From positions 248,001 through 312,000 of the forward strand of contig NZ_JACHZQ010000008.1 of NCBI RefSeq assembly GCF_014193655.1: a DNA stretch of 64,000 nt, read 5' to 3'. Position 1 is the first letter of the stretch, and every line of letters starts with the position of its first letter. The position numbers were made by a program, and so were the translations under genes. Source of the stretch: Rhizobium sp. BK313. Lineage in GTDB: Bacteria; Pseudomonadota; Alphaproteobacteria; Rhizobiales; Rhizobiaceae. The notes under the pieces were generated by a model. It had not been told where the DNA came from, searched no databases, and saw nothing but the letters and a program-made list of their open reading frames with translations. Below, piece by piece: positions 44,652-54,354 of this stretch.

Positions 44652-45716
44652 CTATCCGATAGCGTGGCGTATGGTCTTCGAAAGGCGCAGCAGGAAGGCG
44701 GGCCTCGACGAGGCGACGAGCTTCCATGACAGGATCGCTTTCGCCATGCGACTAGGAAGTACGCCGACGGACAGAAACCATGCCGCCAGCATCGCACGGC
44801 GTCGGAAAGACGCATTCATTTTCAAGCTGGCGGCGGCACCGGCAGCGCCGAGCGCAAATCTGGAATCGCCGACTATGGGATGCCGGGACCTGTCCATGCA
44901 AAGCGATGCCAAGCGCTCTTCCAAATGGATGGGATCATGGAGATTGACATCTGACGGCACCGTCAAGCCGATCTCGTCCGCCTGATGCGACAACGCCTCC
45001 ATTCGATGAAAATCATGCTCCACCCGCCAGCGCGCGCGTTGGCCAAGCTTCTCCGCAAAGACGGAATGATTGGCGCCATGGATGCGGTAAGCCCCGAGGC
45101 AGGCGTCGATCGACGTCACTTGTCCATGGAGAGGCGCCACGGTGACCAGGTAACCATCGGCGCCCTGTCGGAAATCAGCCTCTGGAACCGGCATGATCAC
45201 GTTCAAAGCCGTGCGCTTGAAAGCCAAACCGCTGGTAACGGTGGTCTGATAGCGCCCTGTCTGCAGCAGCTTCGGGGTGACATCGCCGGAGTCGAACGGG
45301 AGTTCCGGAGGCGGGAAGACATCTTTCACCTCCATATCCTCATCGACAATGTGCAATCTGAACTGCACCTGGACGGTATCATCCTCCCAGGCATCGACGA
45401 TTTCGGATATCGCGTTCGGGTAAAGGTAATCATCGGCGTCCAGAAAAAGGACGATCTCGCCCCGGCTCGACGCAAATCCGGTGTTGAAGGCTGCAGCGTG
45501 CCCGCCATTGGTCTTTCTCAGGCACGTCTTAATTCGAGATCCATATGAAGCGACGACATCGGCCGTGTCGTCCGTTGACGCATCGTCGACGACGATGACC
45601 TCCGTATTGTCGTAGCTTTGCTCCAAAGCACTGTCGATGGAGCGTCTCAGGAAGCGCGCGTAATTATAATTCGAGATGATGATGGAAACCGGAACACGGT
45701 CAGTGATGGAGTGCAT
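44652..45716 (-). CDS. family 2 glycosyltransferase
   Basis: A 354-residue GT2 protein. The N-terminal nucleotide-sugar domain shows SIIISNYNYARFLRRSIDSALEQSY, VIVVDDASTDDT and the metal-binding DADD in VLFLDADDYLYP. The C-terminal 130 residues are helical and may include an amphipathic membrane-associated part. GAGG lies before the ATG. It probably adds a sugar to a surface glycan; it is divergent from the large glycosyltransferase fusion gene. Confidence 0.85.
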   Translation of the reverse strand: MHSITDRVPVSIIISNYNYARFLRRSIDSALEQSYDNTEVIVVDDASTDDTADVVASYGSRIKTCLRKTNGGHAAAFNTGFASSRGEIVLFLDADDYLYPNAISEIVDAWEDDTVQVQFRLHIVDEDMEVKDVFPPPELPFDSGDVTPKLLQTGRYQTTVTSGLAFKRTALNVIMPVPEADFRQGADGYLVTVAPLHGQVTSIDACLGAYRIHGANHSVFAEKLGQRARWRVEHDFHRMEALSHQADEIGLTVPSDVNLHDPIHLEERLASLCMDRSRHPIVGDSRFALGAAGAAASLKMNASFRRRAMLAAWFLSVGVLPSRMAKAILSWKLVASSRPAFLLRLSKTIRHAIG

Positions 45717-46250
45717 CGCATTGAACCTCGCAAATCTGCTTTGGTCGCGGCGAACCTACTCATTCAGGTCCTGTGGATAAAACCCGTTCCAGCAAGAACA
45801 GTCCTTCAAAGCTGAAAAACTGCCGTCACAGACATGCTGGCCAGCGGGTGGCGGAGATTATGCTTGATCTGTCTGTATCGTTACAAACCTCCCGAGCTTT
45901 ATGGCTTTTGAATGACCATGGCTTTCGAACCTCATGGCTGAGCACCGGCCGGCCGGCTCTACAATTCAGCTTGTCCCATTGTGTCGGCAAAGGCCCAGAG
46001 ACGTCTTCAGGTGGCTGTCAGCGTCATTGCCGATAGTCGCGCCCCACTGAAACAGAAAGTCGTCTCATATGAAGCAAGTTCAGGCCCAAGTGTATTATTT
46101 GGGCATTCAGACCTCACCGCACCGGTTTACGGTTGCTCTGGTGTCCCCGCGCCTTGGCGCTTTTTCCTCGTCTGTAAACCTGTGAGCGCTTCCGACAACA
46201 TTTCAGATCGGCCACGAAAGTCGGCCGGTATCGTCCACGCATCTCAGCTT
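45717..46250. other. divergent intergenic region between glycosyltransferase genes
   Basis: About 530 bp without a supported gene. The reading frame of the downstream fusion is open back to 45981, but the residues encoded there are not domain-like, so this part is treated as 5' untranslated. Promoters for both divergent genes should lie here. Confidence 0.4.
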
Positions 46251-48923
46251 ATGGTTTCTCCCGATCACGCGATGCACCAGCAATCCGTTTCGGTTGTCGT
46301 TCCGACTCTCAATGAGACCGACAATATCGATATTCTTCTGTCCTCCCTGCTTTCGCAATCCGGTGGTGACCTCGCACTGGAGATCTTGATTGCCGACGGA
46401 GGATCGACCGACGGCACGATAGAGCGCGTCCGGTCATGGGAAGTCAAGGCGCCCATTAGGCTTATTGCCTCAGGCGGGAAGGGAGGTTTGGCGGGAGATG
46501 TCTTGGCAGCGGCGAGATATGCCCGCAGTGACATCGTGGTGGTCATGGATGCCGATTTGAGCCATCCGCCGCAGGAGATCCACAACCTTGTCAGACCTAT
46601 CATCGACGGGACAAGCGACATGGTGGTTGGAAGCCGCTATGTGCCGGGCGGCGACACGCCGGACTGGCCGCGGTCTCGCCGGCTGCTCTCGCGCCTCGGC
46701 GGTGCCTTGGCCTGGCCCTTGACCGATATGCGCGATCCGATGTCCGGATTCTTTGCCGTGCGCAAAGAGCGGCTTTTGGCGATCGATCCAAAGGCAATCG
46801 GTTTCAAGATCGGTCTGGAGATCATAGCCGAAGGCGGCGATGCGCTTCGCCTAACCGAGGTCCCGATCATCTTTCGCGACAGAGTGCGTGGGGAAACGAA
46901 GATCGGATGGGGGCACATGATAGACTATGCCCGCCGTCTACTGGTCCTTGGTGGAGGCGCGGTTTCCTTTGGAAACGCGACCCGTTTTGCAGGCGTCGGC
47001 CTCATTGGGCTGGCTATCGATCTCCTGATCTTCCAGATTCTGTTCGGGGCGGGATTGGGGTTGGTAACGGCGCATGTCGCCAGCTTCGCCGTCGCTACGA
47101 TCTCCAACTATTTCTTGAACTCCAAGTGGGCTTTTGCCAGCAACGAGCCAAGCCCCCATGAGCGGGATTGGAGACGTTACATCCGCTTCATGACCATCTG
47201 CCTGCTTGCTTTCGCCCTGCGGGGCGGCATGCTTGCCGGCGCTGTCGAGCTTCTCGGATGGCCCCCTCAAGCCGCCATCATTCTCGGCGTCGGAGCCGCC
47301 GCCATCGTCAATTATTTGGGCAACGCCTTCTTCGTATTTCCGTCCCCAAGACCGCGCATGCCACACGACGTGCGATGGCGCGTGGCGGCAATCGGTGTGC
47401 TGGGTTATATCCTTGCTTTACGACTGGTTTTCCTTGGGCTTGTGGATCTTGTGCCGGAGGAAACCTACTACTGGAACTACTCTCAGCATCTCGACATCGG
47501 ATATCTCGATCATCCTCCGATGGTCGCCTGGCTTATATGGGCGGGAACGAGCCTGTTTGGCAATACGGGGTTTGGTGTCCGTATCGGCGCTTATCTCGCT
47601 TGGATCGTGACCGGCTTCTTCGCTTTCCGGTTCTCGCGCAATCTGTTCGGCAAATCGGCGGCGTTCGTCAGCGTGCTGCTCGTCGCCATCTTGCCGTTTT
47701 TCTTTTCCACCGGCTTCATGATGATGCCGGACGTACCCCTGACGGCTGCATGGGCTGGGACGCTCTATTTTCTGGAGCGGGCGCTGATAGGGGACAAGCG
47801 TCGGGCCTGGTGGGGTATTGGTCTATGCGTGGGCCTCGGAATGCTCTCCAAATATACGATCGCGCTCCTCGGTCCGGCTACGCTCCTCTTCCTTCTTCTT
47901 GACGCCAGGGCGCAACGTTGGTTGTTGCGTCCCGAACCTTATCTTGCCGTCGCGGTCGCTGCCCTGCTTTTCTCGCCGGTCATCTACTGGAATGCGACGC
48001 ATGGTTGGGCGTCGTTCGCATTCCAGAGTTCGGGCCGTCTACAAAGCGCAACCACCTTCTCGCTTCCTGCCCTGATCAGCAGCGCCGCCATCCTGCTGAC
48101 ACCGTTGGGATTGGTGGCTGCGATCGCCGCGCTGACAACCAGAAACGCCGGGATATTCGGCACCAAGGCGGACCCTGACGCCACCCGCCGATCTGTCTTT
48201 ATCAAGATCTATACGATCGTTCCCCTGCTGGTCTTCGTCGCATTCAGCCTCTTTCATGAGGTCAAGCTGAATTGGACGGGGCCGCTCTGGCTCGCTCTTC
48301 TGCCGGCGATCTCAGCGACCATTGTTGCAGCCAGCAGCAACGTGTCGAGATTCGACGGCGTGCTACAACGGCTATGGGTGCCGACCGTGACGACCATGCT
48401 CGTGGTCTACGGGCTTGGTCTGCATTATTTGGTCCTCGGATTCCCGATGGTCGGTCACTTCGGCAACATCCGGACGCTGCCTGTCGCATGGCAGGAATTC
48501 GGCCGCGAAACAGGATTGATCGAGCATAGCGTCGAGCAGGAAACGGGTAAGCAGGTCCTATTGGCTGGAATGGACAAGTATTTCGTGGCAAGCGAGATCG
48601 CTTTCTATGATCGTGTGGACGACGATGCCGTTCGGACCTCCGTGGGGCGGGGCGCTTTCGGCCAAGATAGTCTGATGTACGGCTACTGGTTCAAACCTGC
48701 CGACCTGCAGGGGCGCACCGTCATTCTTTTCGGACTGAAGAGGGGCGACCTGGAGCAAGCATCTCTCAGCACGTTGTTTTCCCGGATAACCGAGATCAAA
48801 GAGCAACAAGTTACGAAACACGGAGCGCCGGTGGGAAGCTTCTTCTACAGGATCGGATATGATCTTCGCAGTTGTCTTCCGCTTGTGGCCCAGATATCGG
48901 GGATATCGTGCCATAGGCAGTGA
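46251..48923 (+). CDS. three-domain GT2-GtrA-GT39/ArnT-like glycosyltransferase fusion
   Basis: An 890-residue membrane protein. Residues 12-235 are a dolichyl-phosphate mannose synthase-like GT2 with DAD at 100-102 (VVMDADLSHPP). Residues 241-366 form a GtrA-like four-helix domain (SFAVATISNYFLNSKWAF). Residues 375-890 are an ArnT/PMT-like GT-C domain with the acidic EETYYWNYSQHLDIGYLDHPP motif and many membrane helices. The first domain would make a polyprenyl-phosphate sugar, the GtrA part might help flip it, and the GT-C part would transfer it on the periplasmic side. The start could also be ATG 46272. Target unknown, perhaps lipid A or a surface polysaccharide. Confidence 0.88.
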   Translation: MVSPDHAMHQQSVSVVVPTLNETDNIDILLSSLLSQSGGDLALEILIADGGSTDGTIERVRSWEVKAPIRLIASGGKGGLAGDVLAAARYARSDIVVVMDADLSHPPQEIHNLVRPIIDGTSDMVVGSRYVPGGDTPDWPRSRRLLSRLGGALAWPLTDMRDPMSGFFAVRKERLLAIDPKAIGFKIGLEIIAEGGDALRLTEVPIIFRDRVRGETKIGWGHMIDYARRLLVLGGGAVSFGNATRFAGVGLIGLAIDLLIFQILFGAGLGLVTAHVASFAVATISNYFLNSKWAFASNEPSPHERDWRRYIRFMTICLLAFALRGGMLAGAVELLGWPPQAAIILGVGAAAIVNYLGNAFFVFPSPRPRMPHDVRWRVAAIGVLGYILALRLVFLGLVDLVPEETYYWNYSQHLDIGYLDHPPMVAWLIWAGTSLFGNTGFGVRIGAYLAWIVTGFFAFRFSRNLFGKSAAFVSVLLVAILPFFFSTGFMMMPDVPLTAAWAGTLYFLERALIGDKRRAWWGIGLCVGLGMLSKYTIALLGPATLLFLLLDARAQRWLLRPEPYLAVAVAALLFSPVIYWNATHGWASFAFQSSGRLQSATTFSLPALISSAAILLTPLGLVAAIAALTTRNAGIFGTKADPDATRRSVFIKIYTIVPLLVFVAFSLFHEVKLNWTGPLWLALLPAISATIVAASSNVSRFDGVLQRLWVPTVTTMLVVYGLGLHYLVLGFPMVGHFGNIRTLPVAWQEFGRETGLIEHSVEQETGKQVLLAGMDKYFVASEIAFYDRVDDDAVRTSVGRGAFGQDSLMYGYWFKPADLQGRTVILFGLKRGDLEQASLSTLFSRITEIKEQQVTKHGAPVGSFFYRIGYDLRSCLPLVAQISGISCHRQ

Positions 48924-49013
48924 GGCGAATACCCGTGTTCGGCAGTCGCCCGGTATCTCTGCTGAACCTCGCCCACTCTGAACGCCTCGATCCGATCGTC
49001 GGGATCTGCCGCA

Positions 49014-49784
49014 TCACCTTCGGGTGAAGACCGGCGGCCTCTTTTCCTTGAAAGCGGCGCGCCCTTCTGCGGCGTCCGCCGTTGCAAAACAGATCGTCTG
49101 AAGGTCGCGTTCGTATTCGATCGCCTTTTCAAGCGGCATCGAGACTGCGGCCTTGAGATTGAGCTTGGCGGTTTCGGCTGCGATCGGCGCGCGAGAGGCG
49201 ATGACCTCGGCGATGGCGCGGGCTCGCGGAACAAGCTGCGCCAATGGCAAGACTTCGCTGACAAGCCCCCATTGCAATGCCTTTTCGGCCGGTATGGGAT
49301 CGCCGGTCATTAGCATCAGTGCGGCATTGGAAGCGCCGATGGAATGGAGAAGGTGCGCCGCCATCCCGCCACCGCCGATCCAGCCGAGCTTGATCTCGGG
49401 AGCTGCGAACTGGGCATTGTCCGAAGCGATGCGGATATCGCAGGACATGGCCGTTTCAAGACCTCCGCCGAACGCATAGCCGTTGACGGCGCAGATCGTC
49501 GGCTTCAGCAGCGCGCGGAAGGCGTCGCAATAATCCGGGCGGTTACGGAACTGCCAAGGCGTCTCATAGGTATCGAGCTCGCGAATGTCGGATCCGGCAC
49601 AAAAGGCACGCTCCCCTGCACCGGTCAGGATGACGCAGCGGATCGTATCGCTGTCGTTGCAGGTCTTGACCGCTTCGACGATGTCATCCGCCATTTCGGG
49701 CGTGACCGCATTCAACTTCTGCGGGCGATTGAGGGTGATGGTGGCAATGGCGCCATCAATGGAAAATTGTACATCTTCGGTCAT
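49014..49784 (-). CDS. enoyl-CoA hydratase/isomerase family protein
   Basis: A 256-residue crotonase. Typical parts are ITLNRPQKLNAVTPEM, AFCAGSDIRELD (CoA-binding and oxyanion hole), YAFGGGLETAMSCDIRIAS and APEIKLGWIGGGGMAAHLL. In the last segment, the second catalytic glutamate of hydratases is not obvious, so an isomerase, hydrolase or decarboxylase reaction is possible. It ends a three-gene operon after a CoA-transferase and a solute-binding-like protein, pointing to the breakdown of a CoA-activated acid. Confidence 0.87.
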   Translation of the reverse strand: MTEDVQFSIDGAIATITLNRPQKLNAVTPEMADDIVEAVKTCNDSDTIRCVILTGAGERAFCAGSDIRELDTYETPWQFRNRPDYCDAFRALLKPTICAVNGYAFGGGLETAMSCDIRIASDNAQFAAPEIKLGWIGGGGMAAHLLHSIGASNAALMLMTGDPIPAEKALQWGLVSEVLPLAQLVPRARAIAEVIASRAPIAAETAKLNLKAAVSMPLEKAIEYERDLQTICFATADAAEGRAAFKEKRPPVFTRR

Positions 49785-49792
49785 GGCAGTTC

Positions 49793-50812
49793 CTATCGTT
49801 CGCCACCGGCGACACGGTGTTGGCGGTAGATGGTTTGCAGCTCATCGATGATGGCCTGCGCCGGCGCTCGCGTATCGAACGCTTGCCGTAGCAAGGCGGA
49901 GGCTCGAGTCTGGAAAGCGATGTAGCCATTATGCCGTGGACGGACATAGGCGGCCTCCAAGGTCTCCGCAGTATTGTCATAAAACCGGCCCCAGTGCGCA
50001 TTGACGCCTGCATCGTGCCAAGCCACCCGTAACGACGGCTGTCCCTGATGTCTGGGAATGAAGCCGATCTGGGCCTCAGGGCTCATCAGGCGGCCTTGTC
50101 CCGGGGCGGCATAGTTCACGTATCCATAGACGAGCGGACAGAGAATGACGTCGTCCTGCGAGGCCATGTGCTGAAGAATGCTGATCGGGTTCTTCTCGCG
50201 CACGGATGATGGACTGCGGTTGGCGAGATCGAGCACCAGCTCATAGACCGCCTTCCCGGTCCCGGATGATACCAGGGTATCCGGATCGGCCTCGGCCGGC
50301 GCTTCACCGTAGGCGGCGGCGATCGACAGGAAGGAGAGAATGGCATGCGGGCCGGCAAGCGATAGCGCCACCTTACCGGTCAAAGCCGAAAGTGCCGTCA
50401 CCTCATCCCAGGTGATCGGCGTAAGGCCATCCGTCAGATCCGCACGGCAGGCCATCACCTGTGTGGCGGCATCGAGCGGCAGAGCCCAATGCGAGCCTGC
50501 AAAACGATAGCTTAACAATGACGGTCCGATGCTATCAGCCTCGATTCCAGCAATAACCTCTGTGCCAAAAATCTCTTCCAATGGCCGCAGACATTCGCCG
50601 GCAACCGCCTCGCCGACATGCGGATGATCGAGGACAACGAGATCGTAGCGCGCGCAGAGATCGGCGATCGGATGGGACTCGAAGCCCTCCAAGGGCTGTT
50701 TGTCCCAGGCGATCGACAGGCCGCTTCCCGCAAAAGCCTGCAAACGCGCGGCGGCGGCAAGGGCGTTGTAACCGCGTGGATGATCCCAGGTCAGAGCCTC
50801 CAGCCGCTGCAT
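49793..50812 (-). CDS. leaderless solute-binding-protein-like protein
   Basis: A 339-residue protein with the text of a family-1 extracellular binding protein (GSHWALPLDAATQVMACRADL, ITWDEVTALSAL, KNPISILQHMASQDD and AYVRPRHNGYIAFQ) but with no signal peptide. ATG 50812 overlaps the CoA-transferase stop closely (TGACATG) and follows GGGAGAG, so the N-terminus starting MQRLEALTWDHPRGY is well supported. It should stay in the cytoplasm, where it may bind an acid or a CoA substrate, or act as a helper. No permease or ATPase gene is in the operon. Confidence 0.7.
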   Translation of the reverse strand: MQRLEALTWDHPRGYNALAAAARLQAFAGSGLSIAWDKQPLEGFESHPIADLCARYDLVVLDHPHVGEAVAGECLRPLEEIFGTEVIAGIEADSIGPSLLSYRFAGSHWALPLDAATQVMACRADLTDGLTPITWDEVTALSALTGKVALSLAGPHAILSFLSIAAAYGEAPAEADPDTLVSSGTGKAVYELVLDLANRSPSSVREKNPISILQHMASQDDVILCPLVYGYVNYAAPGQGRLMSPEAQIGFIPRHQGQPSLRVAWHDAGVNAHWGRFYDNTAETLEAAYVRPRHNGYIAFQTRASALLRQAFDTRAPAQAIIDELQTIYRQHRVAGGER

Positions 50813-50813
50813 G

Positions 50814-52007
50814 TCACAGCTCTCCCGAGGCGATCGCTCCCGCGCGCTCCAATGCCGAAATCTCGCCCGCATCGTAGCCTGCCTCCCCCAGGATTTCGCG
50901 GGTGTGCTGGCCGGTTAGCGGCGCACCGCGCTCGACGACGGAAGGCGTCTTGGAAAAGCGGATCGGGAAGCCCGGCGTCTTCACCAGTCCTTCGGTCGGA
51001 TGTTCGTATTCCACGAAGGTGCCGTTGTGCTTGATCTGTTCGTCCTCGACCAGATCGGCATAGCCATAGACCGGACCGCACCAGATATCTGCCGCCCGCA
51101 TCGCTTCCAGCCATTCGGCTGTCGTCTTTGCCTTCAATTTCTCACGCGTCTTGGCGAAGATTTCGTCGCGACGGGACCAGGTGTCGATCTCGTCGACCAT
51201 CGTCAGGAAGCTTTCCTCGCCGATCACTTGGCCAAGCGTCTTAAGCTTGGGAAAGGCGACGATGATGAAGCCGTCGCTGGTGGCGAATGCCCCATAGGGC
51301 GCGCGGATGTAGACATGCGCATGCGGCTCGGTGGACCGCTTCTGCGGCTTGTGACCGACGGTGAAGACCGAGAGCTCCTGCATCTGGATCGTCGTGATCG
51401 AGTCCAGCATATTGACCTGCACGAGCTGCCCCTCCCCGGTGCGTTCCCGATGGAACAGCGCCGCAAGCGCGCCCTCGAAGGCCGTGTAGGCGGTGATCGC
51501 GTCCACCAGATATTGGCCAGCGGCCGTGGGCGCCTCACCCTCGCGCCCGGCGGAAAGCATGGCGCCGGACATGCCCTGCAACACAAGATCCTGGCCCGGA
51601 CGGTTCATATAGGGGCCATCTTCGCCATAACCCGAGATCGAGACATAGACGAGCCGCGGATTGATCGCCGACAGCGAGTCGTAATCGACGCCGAGACGCT
51701 TAGCCACGCCCGGCCGATAGTTCTGGAGGAAGACATCGGCGCTCTTCACCAGTTCCAGCAGCACCTGCTTGCCATCGGGCGATTTCAGGTCGATCGCAAG
51801 CGAACGCTTGTTGCGGTTGAGCGACAGGAAGGAGACGTTGACCTTGTTGCCACCGGCACCGCCGGCAGAGACATGCCGTTGCCACTCGCCGGTAACCGGT
51901 TCGACCTTCACCACATCGGCGCCAAGATCGCCCAATCTCTGCGCGGCGAAGGGACCCGCCATCGCGATCGAACAATCGAGCACGCGTATGCCTGACAGAA
52001 CTCCCAT
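50814..52007 (-). CDS. CaiB/BaiF family CoA-transferase
   Basis: A 397-residue class III CoA-transferase of usual length. The VLDCSIAMAGPFAAQRLGDLGADVVKVEPVTG opening, the NRNKRSLAIDLKSPDGK segment and the catalytic Asp140 in NRPGQDLVLQGMSG are all present. It would move CoA from a donor such as an acyl-CoA to an organic acid. It is the first gene of the operon, and a LacI-type operator lies 70 bp upstream. Confidence 0.92.
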   Translation of the reverse strand: MGVLSGIRVLDCSIAMAGPFAAQRLGDLGADVVKVEPVTGEWQRHVSAGGAGGNKVNVSFLSLNRNKRSLAIDLKSPDGKQVLLELVKSADVFLQNYRPGVAKRLGVDYDSLSAINPRLVYVSISGYGEDGPYMNRPGQDLVLQGMSGAMLSAGREGEAPTAAGQYLVDAITAYTAFEGALAALFHRERTGEGQLVQVNMLDSITTIQMQELSVFTVGHKPQKRSTEPHAHVYIRAPYGAFATSDGFIIVAFPKLKTLGQVIGEESFLTMVDEIDTWSRRDEIFAKTREKLKAKTTAEWLEAMRAADIWCGPVYGYADLVEDEQIKHNGTFVEYEHPTEGLVKTPGFPIRFSKTPSVVERGAPLTGQHTREILGEAGYDAGEISALERAGAIASGEL

Positions 52008-52075
52008 AAACGCATTCCTCCCTCGACATGCTTCCCATTGGCCGCAAACTACGCCTTCTTTTCCGATTGTCCAGA

Positions 52076-52087
52076 GTGAGCGCTAAC
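52076..52087. promoter_or_regulatory. LacI-type operator upstream of the CoA-transferase operon
   Basis: GTGAGCGCTAAC has the AGCGCT centre typical of LacI/GalR-family operators and is symmetric at 10 of 12 positions. It lies between the stop of the LacI gene (52130) and the start of the CoA-transferase gene (52007). Repression of that operon by the neighbouring LacI protein is inferred. Confidence 0.6.
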
Positions 52088-52129
52088 ATTTTTGACCCAT
52101 TTTCCCGGCAAGGGAAACATGGCAGCGCT

Positions 52130-53176
52130 TCAGCCGCTCCCGCGGATCTTCAGGGTGAAACCGACGTCGATGCGTTTCGGCGAGGATAGCTTGCCGCGCA
52201 TGCCTTCGAGCAAAAGGCGGCCCGCTTGCCGGCCAATTTCATCGGAGGGTACGGAAACCGTCGTCAAGGACGGATTCAGGTGACGGGACAGTTCGAAATC
52301 GCCGAAACCGGTAATGGCGAGGCTATCCGGAACTGCGATGCCGAGCCGGACGCTTTCGAGCAGCGCGGCGGATGCCAGCACGTCGCTCGAAAACATCACC
52401 GCATCGGCATCCGGAAACGTGGCACGCGATCGTCTGAGCAGCTCCACCCCGGACGCCATTTCAAGAGGCAGGTCGCTTGCGATGCAAAGTCTCGGTTCCT
52501 CATCCGGAAAGATCGCCTTGATCGCCGTGACAAATCCGTCGCGGCGTTCGGCGGCACGACTGTCGCCCCGCCGCAGGACACCGGCGAAAACGATGCGCCT
52601 GCGGCCGCTTTTGGTCAGATGACCGGCCATTTCGGAGATAGCGGCTACGTTGGAAAAGCCGACGAGCCGATCGATCGGGCGGGATGTCATGTCCCAGCCT
52701 TCGACGACCGGGATGCCGGCCCGTTTGAGAAGTGCGATGCTGTTGCGGGTATGATGTGTGCCGATGATGAACAGTCCGTCGGGCCGGCGGCCGAGCAGGC
52801 TGCGGATCACGTCCTCTTCGCGATCGGACCGATAATCCGTGTTGCCGAGAAATATCTGATAGCCTTCGCGGTGCAGCACCTCGGAGAAATGCTGAATCGT
52901 TTCGGCGAAGACCGATGCGGAAAGCGTTGGTATGATGGCCGCAACCGTATTGCTGCGCATGGACGCAAGGTGGCTGGCGGCAAGATTCTGCACATAATGC
53001 GTCTTTTCGATCGCATCCTGGATCTGCCTGCTGGTCTCAGTGCTCACCGTGTCGGGAAAACGGAGGTATCGCGAGACAGTCTGCATGGAGACACCGGCAG
53101 CCGCAGCCACCTCGGCCATCGTGACGCCGCTTCCCTTTCGCCGCGCTTTGCGGGCGGAGGGGGTAACCTCGGTCAT
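52130..53176 (-). CDS. LacI family transcriptional regulator
   Basis: A 348-residue regulator. The helix-turn-helix and hinge region (TMAEVAAAAGVSMQTVSRYLRFPDTVS and AASHLASMRSNTVAAIIPTL) is followed by the periplasmic-binding-like effector domain, ending PSDEIGRQAGRLLLEGMRG. A GAGGTGG ribosome site precedes the ATG. It lies on the same strand just upstream of the CoA-transferase operon, separated by a short gap containing a LacI-type operator. It may also regulate the nearby sugar operon. Confidence 0.92.
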   Translation of the reverse strand: MTEVTPSARKARRKGSGVTMAEVAAAAGVSMQTVSRYLRFPDTVSTETSRQIQDAIEKTHYVQNLAASHLASMRSNTVAAIIPTLSASVFAETIQHFSEVLHREGYQIFLGNTDYRSDREEDVIRSLLGRRPDGLFIIGTHHTRNSIALLKRAGIPVVEGWDMTSRPIDRLVGFSNVAAISEMAGHLTKSGRRRIVFAGVLRRGDSRAAERRDGFVTAIKAIFPDEEPRLCIASDLPLEMASGVELLRRSRATFPDADAVMFSSDVLASAALLESVRLGIAVPDSLAITGFGDFELSRHLNPSLTTVSVPSDEIGRQAGRLLLEGMRGKLSSPKRIDVGFTLKIRGSG

Positions 53177-53354
53177 GAAGCCACCTCTGCACCGCGATGC
53201 AATGCCAACCGTCCGCTTGCTACGTCACCACCGGCTGTTCGCATGACAAACATGGTCGCTGCCATGCGACTCCCTCTCAACGCCCGATCCTACTACTTAG
53301 TCGTTATCCCCGATTTTGGTCAAAGCAAAAGATGGCACCACACAGGGGGCCGCC

Positions 53355-54341
53355 TCATCGCAAGGTAAAAGCCCTTGAGGCTTCGTAAAGCATCGGCTCG
53401 ACGGAACGGGTAAGCGAGATCAGATTGCGTCCCAGCGTCGATGTATCGGCCGAACCGATCAGCACGGAGGCCACGGCCGGATTCTGCAACGGGAATTGCA
53501 GAGCAGCGGTGGCGATATCAGTTCCCGCTTCCGCTGCAATGGATTCGATTCTGCCCACGCGTTCGAGAATATCGGCATTAGCTTCCACATAGTCGAAACG
53601 TGCCCCGGTGACCGCCCCGGTGGCCAGGATGCCGGAATTGAATACGCCGCCCACTACAAGCGACGTGCCGCGTTCGGCACAGAGCGGAATAAGCCTTTCC
53701 TCCGCCCGTCTGTCGAGCAGGGTGTAACGCCCGGCAATCAGGATGCAATCCAGATGGCTCCGCTCCAGCACGTCAAGGCAGACGGCGACTTCGTTGACCC
53801 CGAGCCCCCATCCTCTGATCACGCCGCTTGCCTTCAGCTCATCGAGAACGGCGATGCCGGAGCGCGTGAACGCTTGCATGTGGCGAGCATTGTCGCCCTC
53901 GGCATGGGCATAGGTGCCGATGTCGTGCACATAGAGGATATCGAAGCGATCGAGCCCGGTACGTTTGATACTGGCCTCGATGCTGCGCAGGATGCCGTCT
54001 CCGGAATAGTCATATTCGATCGCGCGGGCATGGGCGCCGACGAAACCATGGGAAGGAACCGCGGAGGCCGGCGCCGGTTGCAACAGGCGCCCGACCTTGG
54101 TCGATATCACATAGTCTTCGCGCGGCTTACCGACCAGAAAGCGGCCCACACGCTCTTCCGACAGACCCGCGCCATAGAACGGTGCCGTGTCGAAATAACG
54201 AATGCCCGATTGCCAGGCGAGCTCGAGCGTTGCCTGCGCCGTCTCTTCAGTGCACTCCACATAAAGGCCGGCGATCCCTGCCGCGCCGAAGCCGATTTCC
54301 GTCAGATCCAGTCCCGCCGATGCGATCCGCCGCTTGCGCAT
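53355..54341 (-). CDS. aldo/keto reductase family aldose dehydrogenase (L-fucose/D-threo-aldose 1-dehydrogenase-like)
   Basis: A 328-residue aldo/keto reductase with the catalytic tetrad Asp51, Tyr56 (YFDTAPFYGAG), Lys82 (STKVGRLL) and His139 (LYVHDIG). The long LLQPAPASAVPSHGFVGAHARAIEYDYSGDGILRSIEAS stretch is typical of the pyridine-nucleotide-dependent aldose 1-dehydrogenases that oxidise L-fucose or D-arabinose-type sugars to lactones. GAGAGGAAAG precedes the ATG. It is the last gene of the importer operon, next to a rhamnose/fucose-mutarotase family gene. The preferred sugar is inferred. Confidence 0.85.
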   Translation of the reverse strand: MRKRRIASAGLDLTEIGFGAAGIAGLYVECTEETAQATLELAWQSGIRYFDTAPFYGAGLSEERVGRFLVGKPREDYVISTKVGRLLQPAPASAVPSHGFVGAHARAIEYDYSGDGILRSIEASIKRTGLDRFDILYVHDIGTYAHAEGDNARHMQAFTRSGIAVLDELKASGVIRGWGLGVNEVAVCLDVLERSHLDCILIAGRYTLLDRRAEERLIPLCAERGTSLVVGGVFNSGILATGAVTGARFDYVEANADILERVGRIESIAAEAGTDIATAALQFPLQNPAVASVLIGSADTSTLGRNLISLTRSVEPMLYEASRAFTLR

Positions 54342-54354
54342 GATGTCTTTCCTC

